A DNA stretch of 64,000 nt from Anaerolineales bacterium (GTDB taxonomy: Bacteria; Chloroflexota; Anaerolineae; Anaerolineales; UBA4823), in assembly GCA_016935755.1 (NCBI GenBank), contig JAFGQI010000076.1, positions 124,600-188,599 of the forward strand, in the 5' to 3' direction. The notes beneath the pieces are model-generated. The model saw nothing but the letters and a program-made list of their open reading frames with translations. It made no database searches and was not told where the DNA came from. The position numbers were made by a program, and so were the translations under genes. Shown here one piece after another: positions 55,413-64,000 of this stretch. Position 1 is the first letter of the stretch. Each line of letters begins with the position of its first letter.

Positions 55413-56965
55413 ATTCTCTGCGCGCCGTCTACCACATGGCGCGGGCTGATTTCTACGAGCGCGTGCGCGGCTATCGCTTTCTAATCGTTTTGGGCTTGAG
55501 CGTATTCTTAGGTTATCAGGTTGCCAATGGGAACTTGACCCTGACATTAGGCAGTTACCGCGGCGAATTCAACTCAGCCTGGGTCAGCGCGATGATCTCG
55601 CTTGTCGCCACTTTTTTTATTGGCTGGTTTGGCTTTTACCTGGTCAAAGGATCAGTGGGTCGCGACCGGGAAACAGGTGTTGGGCAGATCATGGCTGCCA
55701 CGCCGCTCACCCGCCCAACGTATTTGCTCGGCAAATGGCTGAGCAACCTGGCTGTGTTGATGGCGATGGCGGCGGTGCTGGCGCTGATGGGCCTATTCAT
55801 CCAGATCTGGAAAGGCGAAAGCCAGCAGATTGATTTTATGGCTTACCTTAGCCCGTTTCTGCTGATTGTGCTGCCTTGTATGGGGTTGGTGGCTGCTTTT
55901 GCCGTGCTATTCGAATCCATCTCCTTTCTGCAGGGCGGTTTTGGCAATGTGGTTTATTTCATCGGTTTTTTGACCATCTTCCCGCTGCTGTTGGAAAACC
56001 TGGATTCGGCCATTTCTGTTTTTGATCCTTTTGGCATTGCGATCATGCATAAAGATATGGGAGAGGCGGCCCGGGTGGTATATCCCGAGGTCGGACAGGG
56101 TTTCTCGCTTGGCCCCAGCAAGTTCATCACCGGAACCTTCGCCTGGACGGGTATTGATTGGACGCTTGAGCTTATCCTGGCGCGCCTTGCCCTGGTTGGT
56201 CTGGCTGTTTGCCTGGTTTTATTAGCTGCCATCTTCTTCGATCGTTTCGATCCTTCCCGGGCTGGGCCCCGCCGGGCGAAAACCAGTCCGGCTGCGTCCG
56301 CTCCCCAAACTGTTATTGAATCGGACGCGCTGCCTGAGGCGCGCCTGACGCCGCTCGCTGCCAGTTCAAGGCGTTTCAGTTTCTTTGCTGTTATGCTGGT
56401 AGAGATGAAACTGCTGCTCAAAGGCCAGCGCTGGTGGTGGTATGCGGTTGCTGGGGCGCTGATCCTTGCCTGTCTGGGCAATCCTTCTGCAAACACCCGC
56501 CAGAGCATTCTGCCGCTGGCCTGGGCCTGGCCAACTTTGATCTGGTCTGCCCTGGGCAACCGGGAATGGCGGTGCAATGTTCAGCAGATGACTTTCTCTT
56601 CCGCTGCTCCGTTATGGCGTCAGCTTCCAGCGCAGTGGTTGGCTGGCTTCGCCGTTGCCTTGCTGATGGGGAGTGGCGCGATGCTGCGGTTTACCCTTGA
56701 CCAGGAAGCCTCCAGTCTGTTGGCCTTGCTCTCTGGAGCTATTTTCATACCATCCCTGGCGCTGGCAGCGGGTGTGTGGAGCGGCGGAAGTAAGCTCTTT
56801 GAAATTCTCTATATATCTATCCTGTATATCGGTCCGCTGAATCATTTCCCGGCATTGGATTTCACCGGAGCGTTCAGCACCGGTCGCCCGGAGTTCTTTA
56901 TCCCTCTTTCCCTGGCATTGATCCTGCTTGCGTTCCTGGGTAGGGGGTGGCAGATCCGCAGCTAG
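55409..56965 (+). CDS. ABC-2-type transporter permease
   Basis: A 518-aa membrane protein with some 10-12 hydrophobic segments in two groups, separated by a cytoplasmic stretch near residues 285-325. The first group resembles ABC-2 permeases (KGSVGRDRETGVGQIMAATPLTRPTYLLGKW). It works with the ATPase encoded just upstream as an exporter. The single long chain suggests two fused halves, so one protein may supply the whole membrane channel. The substrate is not known. Confidence 0.88.
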   Translation: MNSLRAVYHMARADFYERVRGYRFLIVLGLSVFLGYQVANGNLTLTLGSYRGEFNSAWVSAMISLVATFFIGWFGFYLVKGSVGRDRETGVGQIMAATPLTRPTYLLGKWLSNLAVLMAMAAVLALMGLFIQIWKGESQQIDFMAYLSPFLLIVLPCMGLVAAFAVLFESISFLQGGFGNVVYFIGFLTIFPLLLENLDSAISVFDPFGIAIMHKDMGEAARVVYPEVGQGFSLGPSKFITGTFAWTGIDWTLELILARLALVGLAVCLVLLAAIFFDRFDPSRAGPRRAKTSPAASAPQTVIESDALPEARLTPLAASSRRFSFFAVMLVEMKLLLKGQRWWWYAVAGALILACLGNPSANTRQSILPLAWAWPTLIWSALGNREWRCNVQQMTFSSAAPLWRQLPAQWLAGFAVALLMGSGAMLRFTLDQEASSLLALLSGAIFIPSLALAAGVWSGGSKLFEILYISILYIGPLNHFPALDFTGAFSTGRPEFFIPLSLALILLAFLGRGWQIRS

Positions 56966-57000
56966 CAGAGGATTCAGGGATTGATTAGCAACGGTGAAAA

Positions 57001-57768
57001 ATGATGTCAGCTATTGAATCTGTTCCGCATCCGCTTGATAAAACTGTTCATGACCCGGTCTGGAAGCCGCTCTTTATCCTTGGGGGAATAGCCGCCTTGC
57101 TGGCGGTCTTTGTCTTCCGCCGGAACTTAGGCGCTGAACTGGTAGCTTTCCAGGGATTCGGGATCTTCACTCTTCCTGAGCCTTATCCCATCCACGCTGG
57201 TGATTGGTTTGCCCTGCTGCAGAGCGACCCGCTGGTGGGCTTCATCCTGCTGGGCTTCTTCGATCTGGTGGAGTATGGCCTGGTGGGGCTTATCTTCCTG
57301 GCGGTGGGTGTCATTCTCTGGCGGGCCAGCCGCGCGGCTGTCTTGCTGGCAGGCCTGTGCGGCCTGGTGGGGATCACACTGTCCTTTGCCTCAAACCAGG
57401 CCTTTGCTCTGCATTCTCTCAGCCAGCGATGTGTTGAGGCAGGTAGCAACGCTCAGCGCCTCATCTGCCAGGCGGCCGGAGAGGCGCTGCTGGCGATTCA
57501 CGAACACAGTATTAGCACATATGCCAGCTTGTTCCTGGTGCTGCTGGCAGGTCTGTTGCTCTCTGCAGTCATGCTGCGCAACAGTGTTTTCAGCAGGGCC
57601 GCCGCTGTGACCGGCCTGCTGGCGAATGGCTTCGGGCTGGTCTACTTCATCGCCTTGATCTTTGCCCCGGCGTTCATCTGGATTCCCCCGACCATTTCCG
57701 CTCCGTTCAGGATGATCTGGTATTTTCTGATCGCCATCCAATTATTCCGAATGGGGAAGAAGATCTAA
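57001..57768 (+). CDS. DUF4386-like membrane protein
   Basis: A 255-aa membrane protein with about seven transmembrane helices, starting ILGGIAALLAVFVFRRN and ending WYFLIAIQLFRMGKK. Helix spacing and the SLSQRCVEAG loop between helices resemble DUF4386-type proteins, which have no established function. It lies 35 bases after the ABC permease gene in the same direction and may belong to that operon. Confidence 0.75.
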   Translation: MMSAIESVPHPLDKTVHDPVWKPLFILGGIAALLAVFVFRRNLGAELVAFQGFGIFTLPEPYPIHAGDWFALLQSDPLVGFILLGFFDLVEYGLVGLIFLAVGVILWRASRAAVLLAGLCGLVGITLSFASNQAFALHSLSQRCVEAGSNAQRLICQAAGEALLAIHEHSISTYASLFLVLLAGLLLSAVMLRNSVFSRAAAVTGLLANGFGLVYFIALIFAPAFIWIPPTISAPFRMIWYFLIAIQLFRMGKKI

Positions 57769-57795
57769 AAACTCACGAAAGGAGCATCACCGGAT

Positions 57796-58170
57796 ATGCT
57801 GGATCGTTTTGCCACTCCTGGACTTCTCCTGGTGCTTACCGTGGCCTTCGGTTTCTGGTTGAGCAGTCAAGGGAAACCATACAATGGATTGCTGTTCAAT
57901 GTGCATAAACTGTTTGCCCTGGGAGCTGTGGTGCTGATGGTTCTGCAGTTCTCGAAGTCGATGGAAAGCCTTCACCTGAATACGCTCATCATCACATTGC
58001 TCGTGGTATCAGCCATTTGTGCTGTTGCGCTGTTTGCCAGCGGCGCGCTGATGAGCCTCGGTAAGCTGGATTACACCATCGTGCTCCTGGTTCACAGGAT
58101 TGCTATGACAACCCTGGTGCTGGTCTTGATCCTATCTGTTTACTTGCTGATTGGAAATAAGTATGGATAA
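57796..58170 (+). CDS. small four-helix membrane protein
   Basis: A 124-aa protein made almost entirely of four hydrophobic helices (LLLVLTVAFGFWL, FALGAVVLMVLQF, IITLLVVSAICAVALF, TTLVLVLILSVYLLIG). There is one conserved-looking His in FNVHKLFALG and another in LLVHRIAMT. Such paired His residues can bind haem, but nothing more supports that here. I do not recognise the family. It overlaps the start of the next gene by 8 bases. Confidence 0.75.
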   Translation: MLDRFATPGLLLVLTVAFGFWLSSQGKPYNGLLFNVHKLFALGAVVLMVLQFSKSMESLHLNTLIITLLVVSAICAVALFASGALMSLGKLDYTIVLLVHRIAMTTLVLVLILSVYLLIGNKYG

Positions 58171-58972
58171 TTCCTCCCTTCGCGCCCCAGCCAGCGGGTA
58201 TTTTAGCAGTGGTATGCCCTACAACCGCCTGGGTCGTGGATCACACCCGCTGATCGTCTTTCAAGGCTTGATGTTTGAGAATAAACCCCAGCCCGGATTG
58301 GACATATTCTACAGGTTTCTGGGTCAGGATTACACTGTCTACTCGGTGCTGCGCAGGCCGGGTATGCCGCCAGGGTATTCCATGAAGGACATGGCAGATG
58401 ATTACGCTACCATGATCCGCGAAGAGTTTGGCGGGCCCCTGGATGTAATCGGCGTCTCGACTGGAGGTTCCATCGTCCAGCACTTTGCCGCCGATCATCC
58501 GGAACTGGTGCGCCGCCTGGTGATCCATTCCAGCGCCTATACCTTGAGCGAGGAAGCCAAACGGCTGCAGCTTGAGATCGGGCATCTGGCGCAGCAGCGC
58601 CAGTGGGCGCAGGCTTACACCGTTTTATTTGGCTCGGTGTTGCCCCACGCCGGGATAGTGAAATATCTTCTCAAGCCCCTGCTCTGGCTCGGGGCAAGGT
58701 TCATGGCTTTGAACCCGCCTAAAGATCCAAGCGATCTGGTGGTGACGATTGAAGCAGAAGATAGGCACGATTTCAAAACCCGCCTGGCTGAAATCACCGC
58801 TCCAACCCTGGTAATTGCCGGTATGCGAGATCCGTTCTATACCCCCGCATTGTTCCGCCAGACGGCTGAAGGCATCCCAAATGCCAGGCTGATCCTGTAT
58901 GAAGGGATGGGCCATCCAGCGTCTGGAAAGCAGTTCGCCCGGGATGTGCTGGCATTTTTGAGACAGGAGTAG
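58163..58972 (+). CDS. alpha/beta-hydrolase
   Basis: A 269-aa hydrolase starting at the ATG at 58163. A TTG four codons earlier is also open. The nucleophile elbow is GVSTGG (Ser), the acid is probably the Asp in IAGMRDPFY, and the His lies in GMGHPASG. Substrate type (ester, lactone or other) cannot be told. It sits between a small membrane protein and a quinone-reductase-like gene in a run of closely spaced genes. Confidence 0.9.
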   Translation: MDNSSLRAPASGYFSSGMPYNRLGRGSHPLIVFQGLMFENKPQPGLDIFYRFLGQDYTVYSVLRRPGMPPGYSMKDMADDYATMIREEFGGPLDVIGVSTGGSIVQHFAADHPELVRRLVIHSSAYTLSEEAKRLQLEIGHLAQQRQWAQAYTVLFGSVLPHAGIVKYLLKPLLWLGARFMALNPPKDPSDLVVTIEAEDRHDFKTRLAEITAPTLVIAGMRDPFYTPALFRQTAEGIPNARLILYEGMGHPASGKQFARDVLAFLRQE

Positions 58973-58979
58973 TTCGATC

Positions 58980-59903
58980 ATGAAAGCTGTTATTTACAAG
59001 GAATACGGTTCCCCGGATGTCCTGCATCTGGCAGAGGTGCCAAAACCAGCCCCCAGGGACAATGAAATCCTGGTCAAAATACATGCCACCACTGTCACCA
59101 TCGGGGATACGATCATGCGCAGCCTAAAAATTCCAGGGCCGCCCTGGCAGCGCTTCTTTGCCCGCATGTATTTGGGGATGCTCGCACCCAGGAGGCGCAT
59201 CCTGGGGATGGAGCTGGCTGGGGAGATCGAATCGACTGGCAGGGATGTGACTCGGTTTAATCCTGGTGACCAGGTTTTTGCCTCCACCCTGGGAACGAAT
59301 TTCGGCGGCTATGCCGAATACAAATGCCTGCCCGAGAATGGAATGGTAGCCCTAAAACCAGCCAATCTCACCTGCGAAGAAGCGGCTGCCGCTCCCGGCG
59401 CAGGGATGACCGCCCTGCGCTGCCTCAGCAAGGGAGAAATCCGCAGCGGGCAAAGAGTGCTGATTTATGGCGCATCTGGAGCGGTGGGGACAAACGCCGT
59501 TCAGCTTGCCTGCAACTATTATGATGCAGAAGTGACCGGGGTATGCAGCGCTGCGAATGCAGAATTGGTGAAATCTTTGGGCGCTGGTCGGATAATCGAT
59601 TACACCCAGCAGGATTTCACCCAGCGCGGCGAGAGCTACGATGTGATTTTTGACGCAGTGGGCAGACTTTCGTCAGCTCAGGTCAGCAGAGCTCGCAGGC
59701 TGGCAGGTGTATATCTCAACGTTTTGACAGATTCAGGCAGCGGCGAGAAGATCGAAGAGCTGCTTTTTCTCAAGGAACTGATTGAGGCAGGCAAGGTAAA
59801 GCCAGTGATCGACCGGCGATATCCCCTATCCCAGATTGTCGAGGCGCACCGCTATGTTGAAACAGGGCGTAAACGAGGAAATGTAGTGATTACCTTGGGG
59901 TAG
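58980..59903 (+). CDS. zinc-independent MDR oxidoreductase (quinone reductase-like)
   Basis: A 307-aa NAD(P)-dependent reductase of the medium-chain superfamily. The start [15 protein letters not shown], the NADPH loop [16 protein letters not shown] and the absence of zinc-binding cysteines place it with quinone oxidoreductases and enoyl reductases. It would reduce quinones or activated double bonds. It starts 7 bases after the hydrolase gene. Confidence 0.93.
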   Translation: MKAVIYKEYGSPDVLHLAEVPKPAPRDNEILVKIHATTVTIGDTIMRSLKIPGPPWQRFFARMYLGMLAPRRRILGMELAGEIESTGRDVTRFNPGDQVFASTLGTNFGGYAEYKCLPENGMVALKPANLTCEEAAAAPGAGMTALRCLSKGEIRSGQRVLIYGASGAVGTNAVQLACNYYDAEVTGVCSAANAELVKSLGAGRIIDYTQQDFTQRGESYDVIFDAVGRLSSAQVSRARRLAGVYLNVLTDSGSGEKIEELLFLKELIEAGKVKPVIDRRYPLSQIVEAHRYVETGRKRGNVVITLG

Positions 59904-59940
59904 CGGCATTGAATGATAAAAAAAATGATAAGGGAAAAAA

Positions 59941-60423
59941 ATGAAAACTCTGGTTCTTTATGATTCTGTATTTGGCAACACCGAAAAAATCGCTCAGGCA
60001 ATTGCTGAGACACTTGCGGCGCCTGTGGCGCCAGTCAGCCAGGCAGGGCTGGAACAATTGAGCGGGTTGGAGATTCTGGTGGTCGGCTCGCCCACGCGCA
60101 GCTTTCGCCCCACCGAAGCCATGGCCAGGTTTCTGAGCCTGCTGGGAAAAGATCAGCTGCGAGGCGTCAATGTGGCGGCTTTCGACACCCGCATCTGGCT
60201 GGACACGATCAACTCGAAACCCCTTCGCTTTATCGTGGACAAAGGCGGCTACGCGGCCAGCGCCATCGCTAAAACGCTCAAAGCGAAGGGCGGCAAACTG
60301 GCTGTGCCCCCGGAAGGCTTTCTGGTGTCCGGCGAGCAAGGCCCACTCAAGGATGGCGAATTGGAGCGCGCCGCCGCCTGGGGGCAGCAAATTTTGGCTG
60401 CCAGGCAGCAGACCCATGCATAA
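59941..60423 (+). CDS. flavodoxin-like protein
   Basis: A 160-aa flavodoxin-fold protein. The FMN phosphate loop DSVFGNTEKIAQAI is at the start, and the 50s and 90s loops that cradle the flavin are at VVGSPTRSFRPTEAM and FDTRIW. It should act as a small redox carrier or a flavodoxin-like reductase in the cytoplasm. Its end overlaps the next gene by 8 bases. The adjoining quinone-reductase gene suggests a shared redox role. Confidence 0.9.
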   Translation: MKTLVLYDSVFGNTEKIAQAIAETLAAPVAPVSQAGLEQLSGLEILVVGSPTRSFRPTEAMARFLSLLGKDQLRGVNVAAFDTRIWLDTINSKPLRFIVDKGGYAASAIAKTLKAKGGKLAVPPEGFLVSGEQGPLKDGELERAAAWGQQILAARQQTHA

Positions 60424-61213
60424 GCCTCAACCTGCCCTCACCCATAGCCTGACCCTGGCTTACCGGCTTTCGCTGGGGCCAGCCGTGCTGATGGCGGCTG
60501 CCTCTCTGGCTGGGCTGCTGTTTCCGCAAATTCTCTATCCCACTGAGCAGATCCGTCGTTCTTTTATCTCCAACGATGTGGTCAACCTGTTCATCGGTCT
60601 GCCCATCCTGTTGGGATCATTGTGGCTGGCCCGGCGTGGGAGTTTGATCGGGCTGCTCCTGTGGCCTGGGGCGCTGTTCTTTGCGACTTACAACTACCTG
60701 GCCTATGCCATCGCCCTGCCCTTGACCATTCAGTTCCTGGTTTACATTGCGTTGGTGGCGCTGAGCGCTTATGCCATCTTCCGCCTGCTCTCCAGCCTGG
60801 ATTTGGGGGCAGTTCGCCAGCGGCTGACCGGCGTGGTGCATGAACGCACTGCCGGGGGTGTGCTGGCCATCTTTGGGGCGCTGTTTTTCCTGCGTGGGGT
60901 TGCTCAACTGGCGCAAGGGTCTGTCAGCGGGCCAGAATTGGCAGTGACCCTCGCCGACCTGCTCATCACGCCCTTCTGGGTCGCCGGCGGGGTCGCGCTG
61001 TGGCGCAGGCGCGCCCTGGGCTATGCCTGCGGGCTGGGCCTGCTCTTCCAGGGCAGTATGCTGTTCGTCGGCCTGCTGGCCTTCTTCATCCTGCAGCCCA
61101 TATTATCCGCCGTCCCTTTCCCGCTGGAGGATTTCATCGTCATCGCGGGGATGGGGCTGGTGTTTTTTGTCCCTTTTGGGCTGTTTTTGCGCGGGGTGGT
61201 GCTGAGGAACTAG
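60416..61213 (+). CDS. hypothetical polytopic membrane protein
   Basis: A 265-aa protein with about seven transmembrane helices. I start it at the ATG at 60416, where hydrophobic coding potential begins. The frame is open further upstream but there it reads through the flavodoxin gene in another phase. Segments such as ISNDVVNLFIGLPILLGS and FATYNYLAYAIALPL suggest a family of small membrane proteins common in Chloroflexi, without known function. It overlaps the flavodoxin stop by 8 bases. Confidence 0.72.
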   Translation: MHKPQPALTHSLTLAYRLSLGPAVLMAAASLAGLLFPQILYPTEQIRRSFISNDVVNLFIGLPILLGSLWLARRGSLIGLLLWPGALFFATYNYLAYAIALPLTIQFLVYIALVALSAYAIFRLLSSLDLGAVRQRLTGVVHERTAGGVLAIFGALFFLRGVAQLAQGSVSGPELAVTLADLLITPFWVAGGVALWRRRALGYACGLGLLFQGSMLFVGLLAFFILQPILSAVPFPLEDFIVIAGMGLVFFVPFGLFLRGVVLRN

Positions 61214-61235
61214 GGCGTGCTGCCAGCTGGTCGTG

Positions 61236-61241
61236 TATAAT
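61236..61241 (+). promoter_or_regulatory. -10 element before the mosaic lipoprotein gene
   Basis: TATAAT at 61236-61241 immediately preceded by TG. No clear -35. It would give a leader of about 60 bases to the ATG at 61308. Confidence 0.35.
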
Positions 61242-61307
61242 CAGATAGCCATTCACCATCACTCCATCGCCCAATCAATTCATTTTCATAGGATGAGGGA
61301 TTGAAAA

Positions 61308-62192
61308 ATGAAGAGAAAATGCTATTCCATATCCGCTCCCATGCTTCCCTGGTTGATCCTGATATGCGGGTGCCTGTCGGCCTGCAGCGGGTCGTTCCCC
61401 TGGGCGCTTGCTTCGCCCACCAGTACAGCAACATCAACTGTAACACCCTCCATAACGCCTTCAGCCACACCTACCCTGACTTTCACACCCACTCCAACCG
61501 ATACTCCATTTCCTACTGCAACAGTAACAGAGGCTCCTACCCCTCAAGTAATAGAAAACATGAAAGAGATAAATGGAATGCATGTTTATGAAGACATAGA
61601 TGCTATGTTTAAGAATGTCAAAGAATTAACCCCTGAAGAAATAAAAGAAATTACGAAGAATTGTGAACCAAAAATTGGAGAGGCGAAACGCCTTCAAAGT
61701 GGGACTATTATTCAAGAGATGACGGTATGCGGTGTTGACAGTGAACCTGTGCTGGTCAGATACGGAAGCGAAGATGTACTTGTTTTACAACAGGCTGTCT
61801 TGGGTAAATTTAGTGATCTGAGATGGGCATTAATAATGCTTGGAGTAAAGGATAAGGATGATTTTAGGACAATGATAAATAACACAGGAACGAAAATTAA
61901 GCTTGATTTAGATGATAATAATATATGGGAATACTTTTCAAAAGGCAATCAGTTTACGTTGGACATTGTTCGCTATATGAGTGAGGAAAGGTCGTTTGAA
62001 TTGGAAAAGAGATCTCCAGACTCTATGTGCTATAAATTATATAGAGAATTTTTTCTGGAACAAGAACAAGTATCCCCTGAAATGCAAAAAGTTTTTCGAA
62101 CAAACGATTATGTCAATCTATTAATTGCAGGAAAAGCCCTTCCAAAAAATATAATTTTTGGCCTTTTTAATTCAGTATTAACATTGCCGTAA
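61308..62192 (+). CDS. lipoprotein with TPT linker and A/T-rich globular domain
   Basis: A 294-aa predicted lipoprotein. The signal peptide ends in lipobox LSAC (Cys26). A Thr/Pro linker (about 37-75, repeated TPT units) is typical of Anaerolineae surface lipoproteins. The remaining 215 residues are Lys/Glu/Asn-rich and coded by strikingly A/T-rich sequence, unlike the linker and all neighbours. Two cysteine pairs (NCEPK ... VCGVD) may form a disulfide. I do not recognise the domain. It looks like a foreign domain joined to a native secretion leader, or a recently transferred gene. Confidence 0.75.
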   Translation: MKRKCYSISAPMLPWLILICGCLSACSGSFPWALASPTSTATSTVTPSITPSATPTLTFTPTPTDTPFPTATVTEAPTPQVIENMKEINGMHVYEDIDAMFKNVKELTPEEIKEITKNCEPKIGEAKRLQSGTIIQEMTVCGVDSEPVLVRYGSEDVLVLQQAVLGKFSDLRWALIMLGVKDKDDFRTMINNTGTKIKLDLDDNNIWEYFSKGNQFTLDIVRYMSEERSFELEKRSPDSMCYKLYREFFLEQEQVSPEMQKVFRTNDYVNLLIAGKALPKNIIFGLFNSVLTLP

Positions 62193-62371
62193 ATCCAGTA
62201 AGTTTGCCGCCAAGAGCTCGTCTGTTCTGTAGCTGTACCCGTTTTTATTTCTGCAAACACAATTAGGGTGCTCGACGGATGTTCTGACAGATGACCCCGA
62301 AGAACTGTGTTGATATTGAAATGTTTCTTATTGTACACTGGTAAAAGGAAAGACGAGTGTGGAGGGTTACC

Positions 62372-62402
62372 GCTCGGGTGAGGCGGTCACTATAACCCGA
62401 GC
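62372..62402. repeat. inverted repeat between convergent genes
   Basis: A perfect 8-base inverted repeat, GCTCGGGT / ACCCGAGC, with a 15-base loop, lies between the stops of the lipoprotein and dehydrogenase genes. It has no T-run on either side, so it may be a weak or Rho-assisted terminator. The rest of the 62193-62449 gap shows nothing else. Confidence 0.4.
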
Positions 62403-62449
62403 CATCATTAAAAGCTATACACTTCCCAGCGTGTGGTTGCCAACGCTCC

Positions 62450-63679
62450 CTACTGGAAATCAAACACCACTTTAACCGCCTGGTTTTTCTCCTTATCATG
62501 CGAGACCAGCAGCGCCTGCTGATACTGCTCCAGCCGGAAGCGGTGGGTGACCAGCTCGGGCAGCTCCAGCCGCTCGGATGCCAGCAGGTCCAGGTAGATC
62601 TGCATGGCGTGCCGCCGCTGGCCCTCGAATTCTTCAATCCCGAAGGCATTTGACCCGATCAGGTTAATTTCCTTGAAGTAATGCGGCGTCCACTCGAAGC
62701 GCTGCGGCTGCGAGACGCCGGTGACCACGATGCTGCCGCGCGGCCGCAGCACGCGCAGGCCCACCTCCAATGTCTGCGCCGAGCCAACCGTGTCGTAAAC
62801 CACATCCAGCCCACTCAGCAGCCAGGGCAGGCCGTAGAACGGCTTCTGCAGCGGCTGGTGAGTCAGTTCCCCCACTCCCTCGATGATCTCCCGCGGGCTG
62901 CGGGTGCGGATGACATGCTGCGCGCCCAGCTGGCGGGCCATCTTCTCCTGGAAGGGGTGGCGGGCGATGGCGACGATCTCAGCTTTGGGATACAGCTTGC
63001 TCAGAATGGCGACGGTCAGCAGCCCCAGCGAGCCGCAGCCGTAGACCAGCGCCAGTTCGCCCGCCTTGGGCGGCGCTTTCAGCACCGCGTGCAGGCTGAC
63101 CGAGAATGGATCCGCCAGCACCGCCTGGTTGAAGGGCACATTTTCCGGGACGGGGAAGAGCTGCGATTCATGCGCTGGCAGGAAGGGAGCATAGCCGCCG
63201 GAGGCCAGTGGGTTGTTGCCGGTGTGCATGCCGGGCGGCAGGCTGCCATCCTTGAAATGCTCGCAGAAATAGAATTCGCCTCTTTGGCAGGCGGGACAAA
63301 CCGGCGCGATGCCGCGCGGGGTGCAGCTCAGCCAGGGGTTCAGCGCCACCCGCTCGCCCACCCGGCGCTGGCGCACCCCCGGGCCGACCTCTTCGATCAC
63401 GCCGGTCACCTCGTGGCCCAAAATATGCGGGAAGCTGACCAGGGCGCTGAGCGGGTTGTCCAGGTTGGCGTCCAGGAATATTTCCTTGGTGTCGCTGCCG
63501 CAGATGCCGCACAGCGCCGTGCGCAGGATGACCCAATCATCGGCAGGCAGGCGCGGTTCGGGCACATCCTGGTACTGCAGGGGGGCGTATCCGCCCAGGT
63601 AGGCCTGGCGGGTGATAAAGCCGCCCAGGCGGGCATAAGCCAGGCGAGCCAGGTTGTAGTGAAATACGAGGGCTTTCAT
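62450..63679 (-). CDS. zinc-binding MDR dehydrogenase
   Basis: A 409-aa medium-chain dehydrogenase. Catalytic-zinc motif CGICGSDTKE and GHEVTGVIEEVG, an atypical structural lobe with Cys in SCTPRGIAPVCPACQRGEFYFC, and the nucleotide loop VYGCGSLGLLTVA are present. It resembles threonine/sorbitol-type dehydrogenases but is longer, with an insert around LTHQPLQKPFYGLPWLL. The substrate is unassigned. It starts 18 bases downstream of the edge-truncated gene. Confidence 0.92.
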   Translation of the reverse strand: MKALVFHYNLARLAYARLGGFITRQAYLGGYAPLQYQDVPEPRLPADDWVILRTALCGICGSDTKEIFLDANLDNPLSALVSFPHILGHEVTGVIEEVGPGVRQRRVGERVALNPWLSCTPRGIAPVCPACQRGEFYFCEHFKDGSLPPGMHTGNNPLASGGYAPFLPAHESQLFPVPENVPFNQAVLADPFSVSLHAVLKAPPKAGELALVYGCGSLGLLTVAILSKLYPKAEIVAIARHPFQEKMARQLGAQHVIRTRSPREIIEGVGELTHQPLQKPFYGLPWLLSGLDVVYDTVGSAQTLEVGLRVLRPRGSIVVTGVSQPQRFEWTPHYFKEINLIGSNAFGIEEFEGQRRHAMQIYLDLLASERLELPELVTHRFRLEQYQQALLVSHDKEKNQAVKVVFDFQ

Positions 63680-63697
63680 GGATATGGCATGTGTCGA

Positions 63698-64000
63698 TCA
63701 GGACGCGGGCGGCATGGAGACCAGGGCACGCGTCAGATCAACGCCCAGACGCGTTACTTCTTGCGAGAATTCGGGCGAGGAGGCGTTGAACATGCACACA
63801 TACAGGCTGCTGGGCGAGAACAGCACCACCAGCTGCCCGGCTTGATTCTTGCCCTGGATCTGCTTCAATGGGTGCAGCCCGGCCCACTGCTCGAGCGGGT
63901 TCACTACCCAGGGGTTGAGCAGCTGGCGTGAGCCGTAGGGGTCGCTAGTCAGGGCGGCGAAGTGCGGCTCCAGGCGCGGGTCGAGTGGGTCGAGCGTCTC
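63698..64000 (-). CDS. hypothetical protein, N-terminus outside the window
   Basis: The frame is open from the window edge at 64000 to a stop at 63698, giving the last 100 residues of a soluble protein. Visible segments are PHFAALTSDPYGSRQLLNPW, then GQLVVLFSPSSLYVCMFN and the end RALVSMPPAS. No family is recognised from this fragment. It is in the same direction as, and 18 bases before, the zinc dehydrogenase gene, so the two probably share an operon. Confidence 0.65.
   Translation of the reverse strand, partial: ETLDPLDPRLEPHFAALTSDPYGSRQLLNPWVVNPLEQWAGLHPLKQIQGKNQAGQLVVLFSPSSLYVCMFNASSPEFSQEVTRLGVDLTRALVSMPPAS

Noticed and set aside
60170..60415. Upstream part of the open frame of the membrane protein at 60416-61213
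   Set aside because: This stretch translates to Arg/Ser/Pro-rich sequence and is the flavodoxin gene read in another phase, so the ATG at 60416 was used instead.
62681..63931. 416-codon plus-strand frame at the right end
   Set aside because: It is the complement of the zinc dehydrogenase; His/Gln/Arg-rich low-complexity translation is typical of an antisense shadow in GC-rich DNA.

Overview
The window is about 64 kb of bacterial chromosome with moderate GC content and short intergenic gaps. Several features point to Chloroflexota, probably Anaerolineae: lipoproteins with Thr/Pro-rich TPT linkers, a GGDEF-ATPase-TPR giant, DUF2680-like secreted proteins, an RtcB/archease pair among PilZ genes, and a remnant of a large sulfatase-like membrane protein. 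This placement is an inference from gene content, since no rRNA or tRNA is present.

Layout. (1) 1-1509, minus strand: an OmpR-type response regulator cut by the window edge and a secreted DUF2680-like repeat protein. (2) 1659-29346, plus strand: a nonribosomal peptide synthetase (NRPS) operon of six megasynth(et)ase genes plus one substrate-binding lipoprotein, behind an extended -10 promoter that carries a perfect inverted repeat. Domain order is C-A-T / acyl-ligase-T / [binding protein] / A-T-C-A-T / C-A-T-C-A-T-TE / A-KR-T-TE / C-A-T-TE. (3) 29378-35716: uvrB and a GGDEF-STAND-TPR protein. (4) 35831-39727: a second secreted DUF2680-like protein, a divergent ArsR/DUF2087 regulator, a two-component pair related to the regulator at the left edge, and a YbaK deacylase. 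(5) 39733-49550: a long minus-strand block holding a lipoprotein, RtcB, archease, two PilZ proteins, a methyltransferase, a WD40 protein, a dehydrogenase, a DinB-like protein, a radical SAM protein, a nitrilase-family hydrolase and a TPR-like protein. (6) 49825-52969: a decayed sulfatase-like gene, then an endonuclease/exonuclease/phosphatase protein, an acetyltransferase and a nucleoside phosphorylase. (7) 53184-64000: an MFS transporter, an ABC-2 exporter pair, small membrane proteins, hydrolase/oxidoreductase/flavodoxin genes, a compositionally mosaic lipoprotein, a zinc dehydrogenase and an edge-truncated gene.

The NRPS operon is the most unusual content. It carries three thioesterase domains, all with Cys in place of the usual nucleophilic Ser. 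It has two adenylation domains lacking the Asp that holds the alpha-amino group; one of these is followed by a PKS-type ketoreductase, the architecture used to load alpha-keto acids and reduce them to alpha-hydroxy acids. It also has a stand-alone acyl-ligase-carrier didomain and a lone solute-binding lipoprotein. Specificity residues read by eye suggest Gln, Pro and Ile among the building blocks, so a small depsipeptide or lipopeptide family is plausible. The module order and multiple TEs do not fit one collinear assembly line. No phosphopantetheinyl transferase, MbtH or dedicated exporter lies in or next to the operon.

The NRPS-to-GGDEF block is bracketed by two paralogous, oppositely oriented loci (secreted DUF2680-like protein plus OmpR regulator) whose extracytoplasmic proteins are rich in Gly, Met and His, which suggests envelope or metal sensing. 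There are no CRISPR arrays, insertion sequences or RNA genes that I can recognise, and no gene-free stretch longer than 300 bases.
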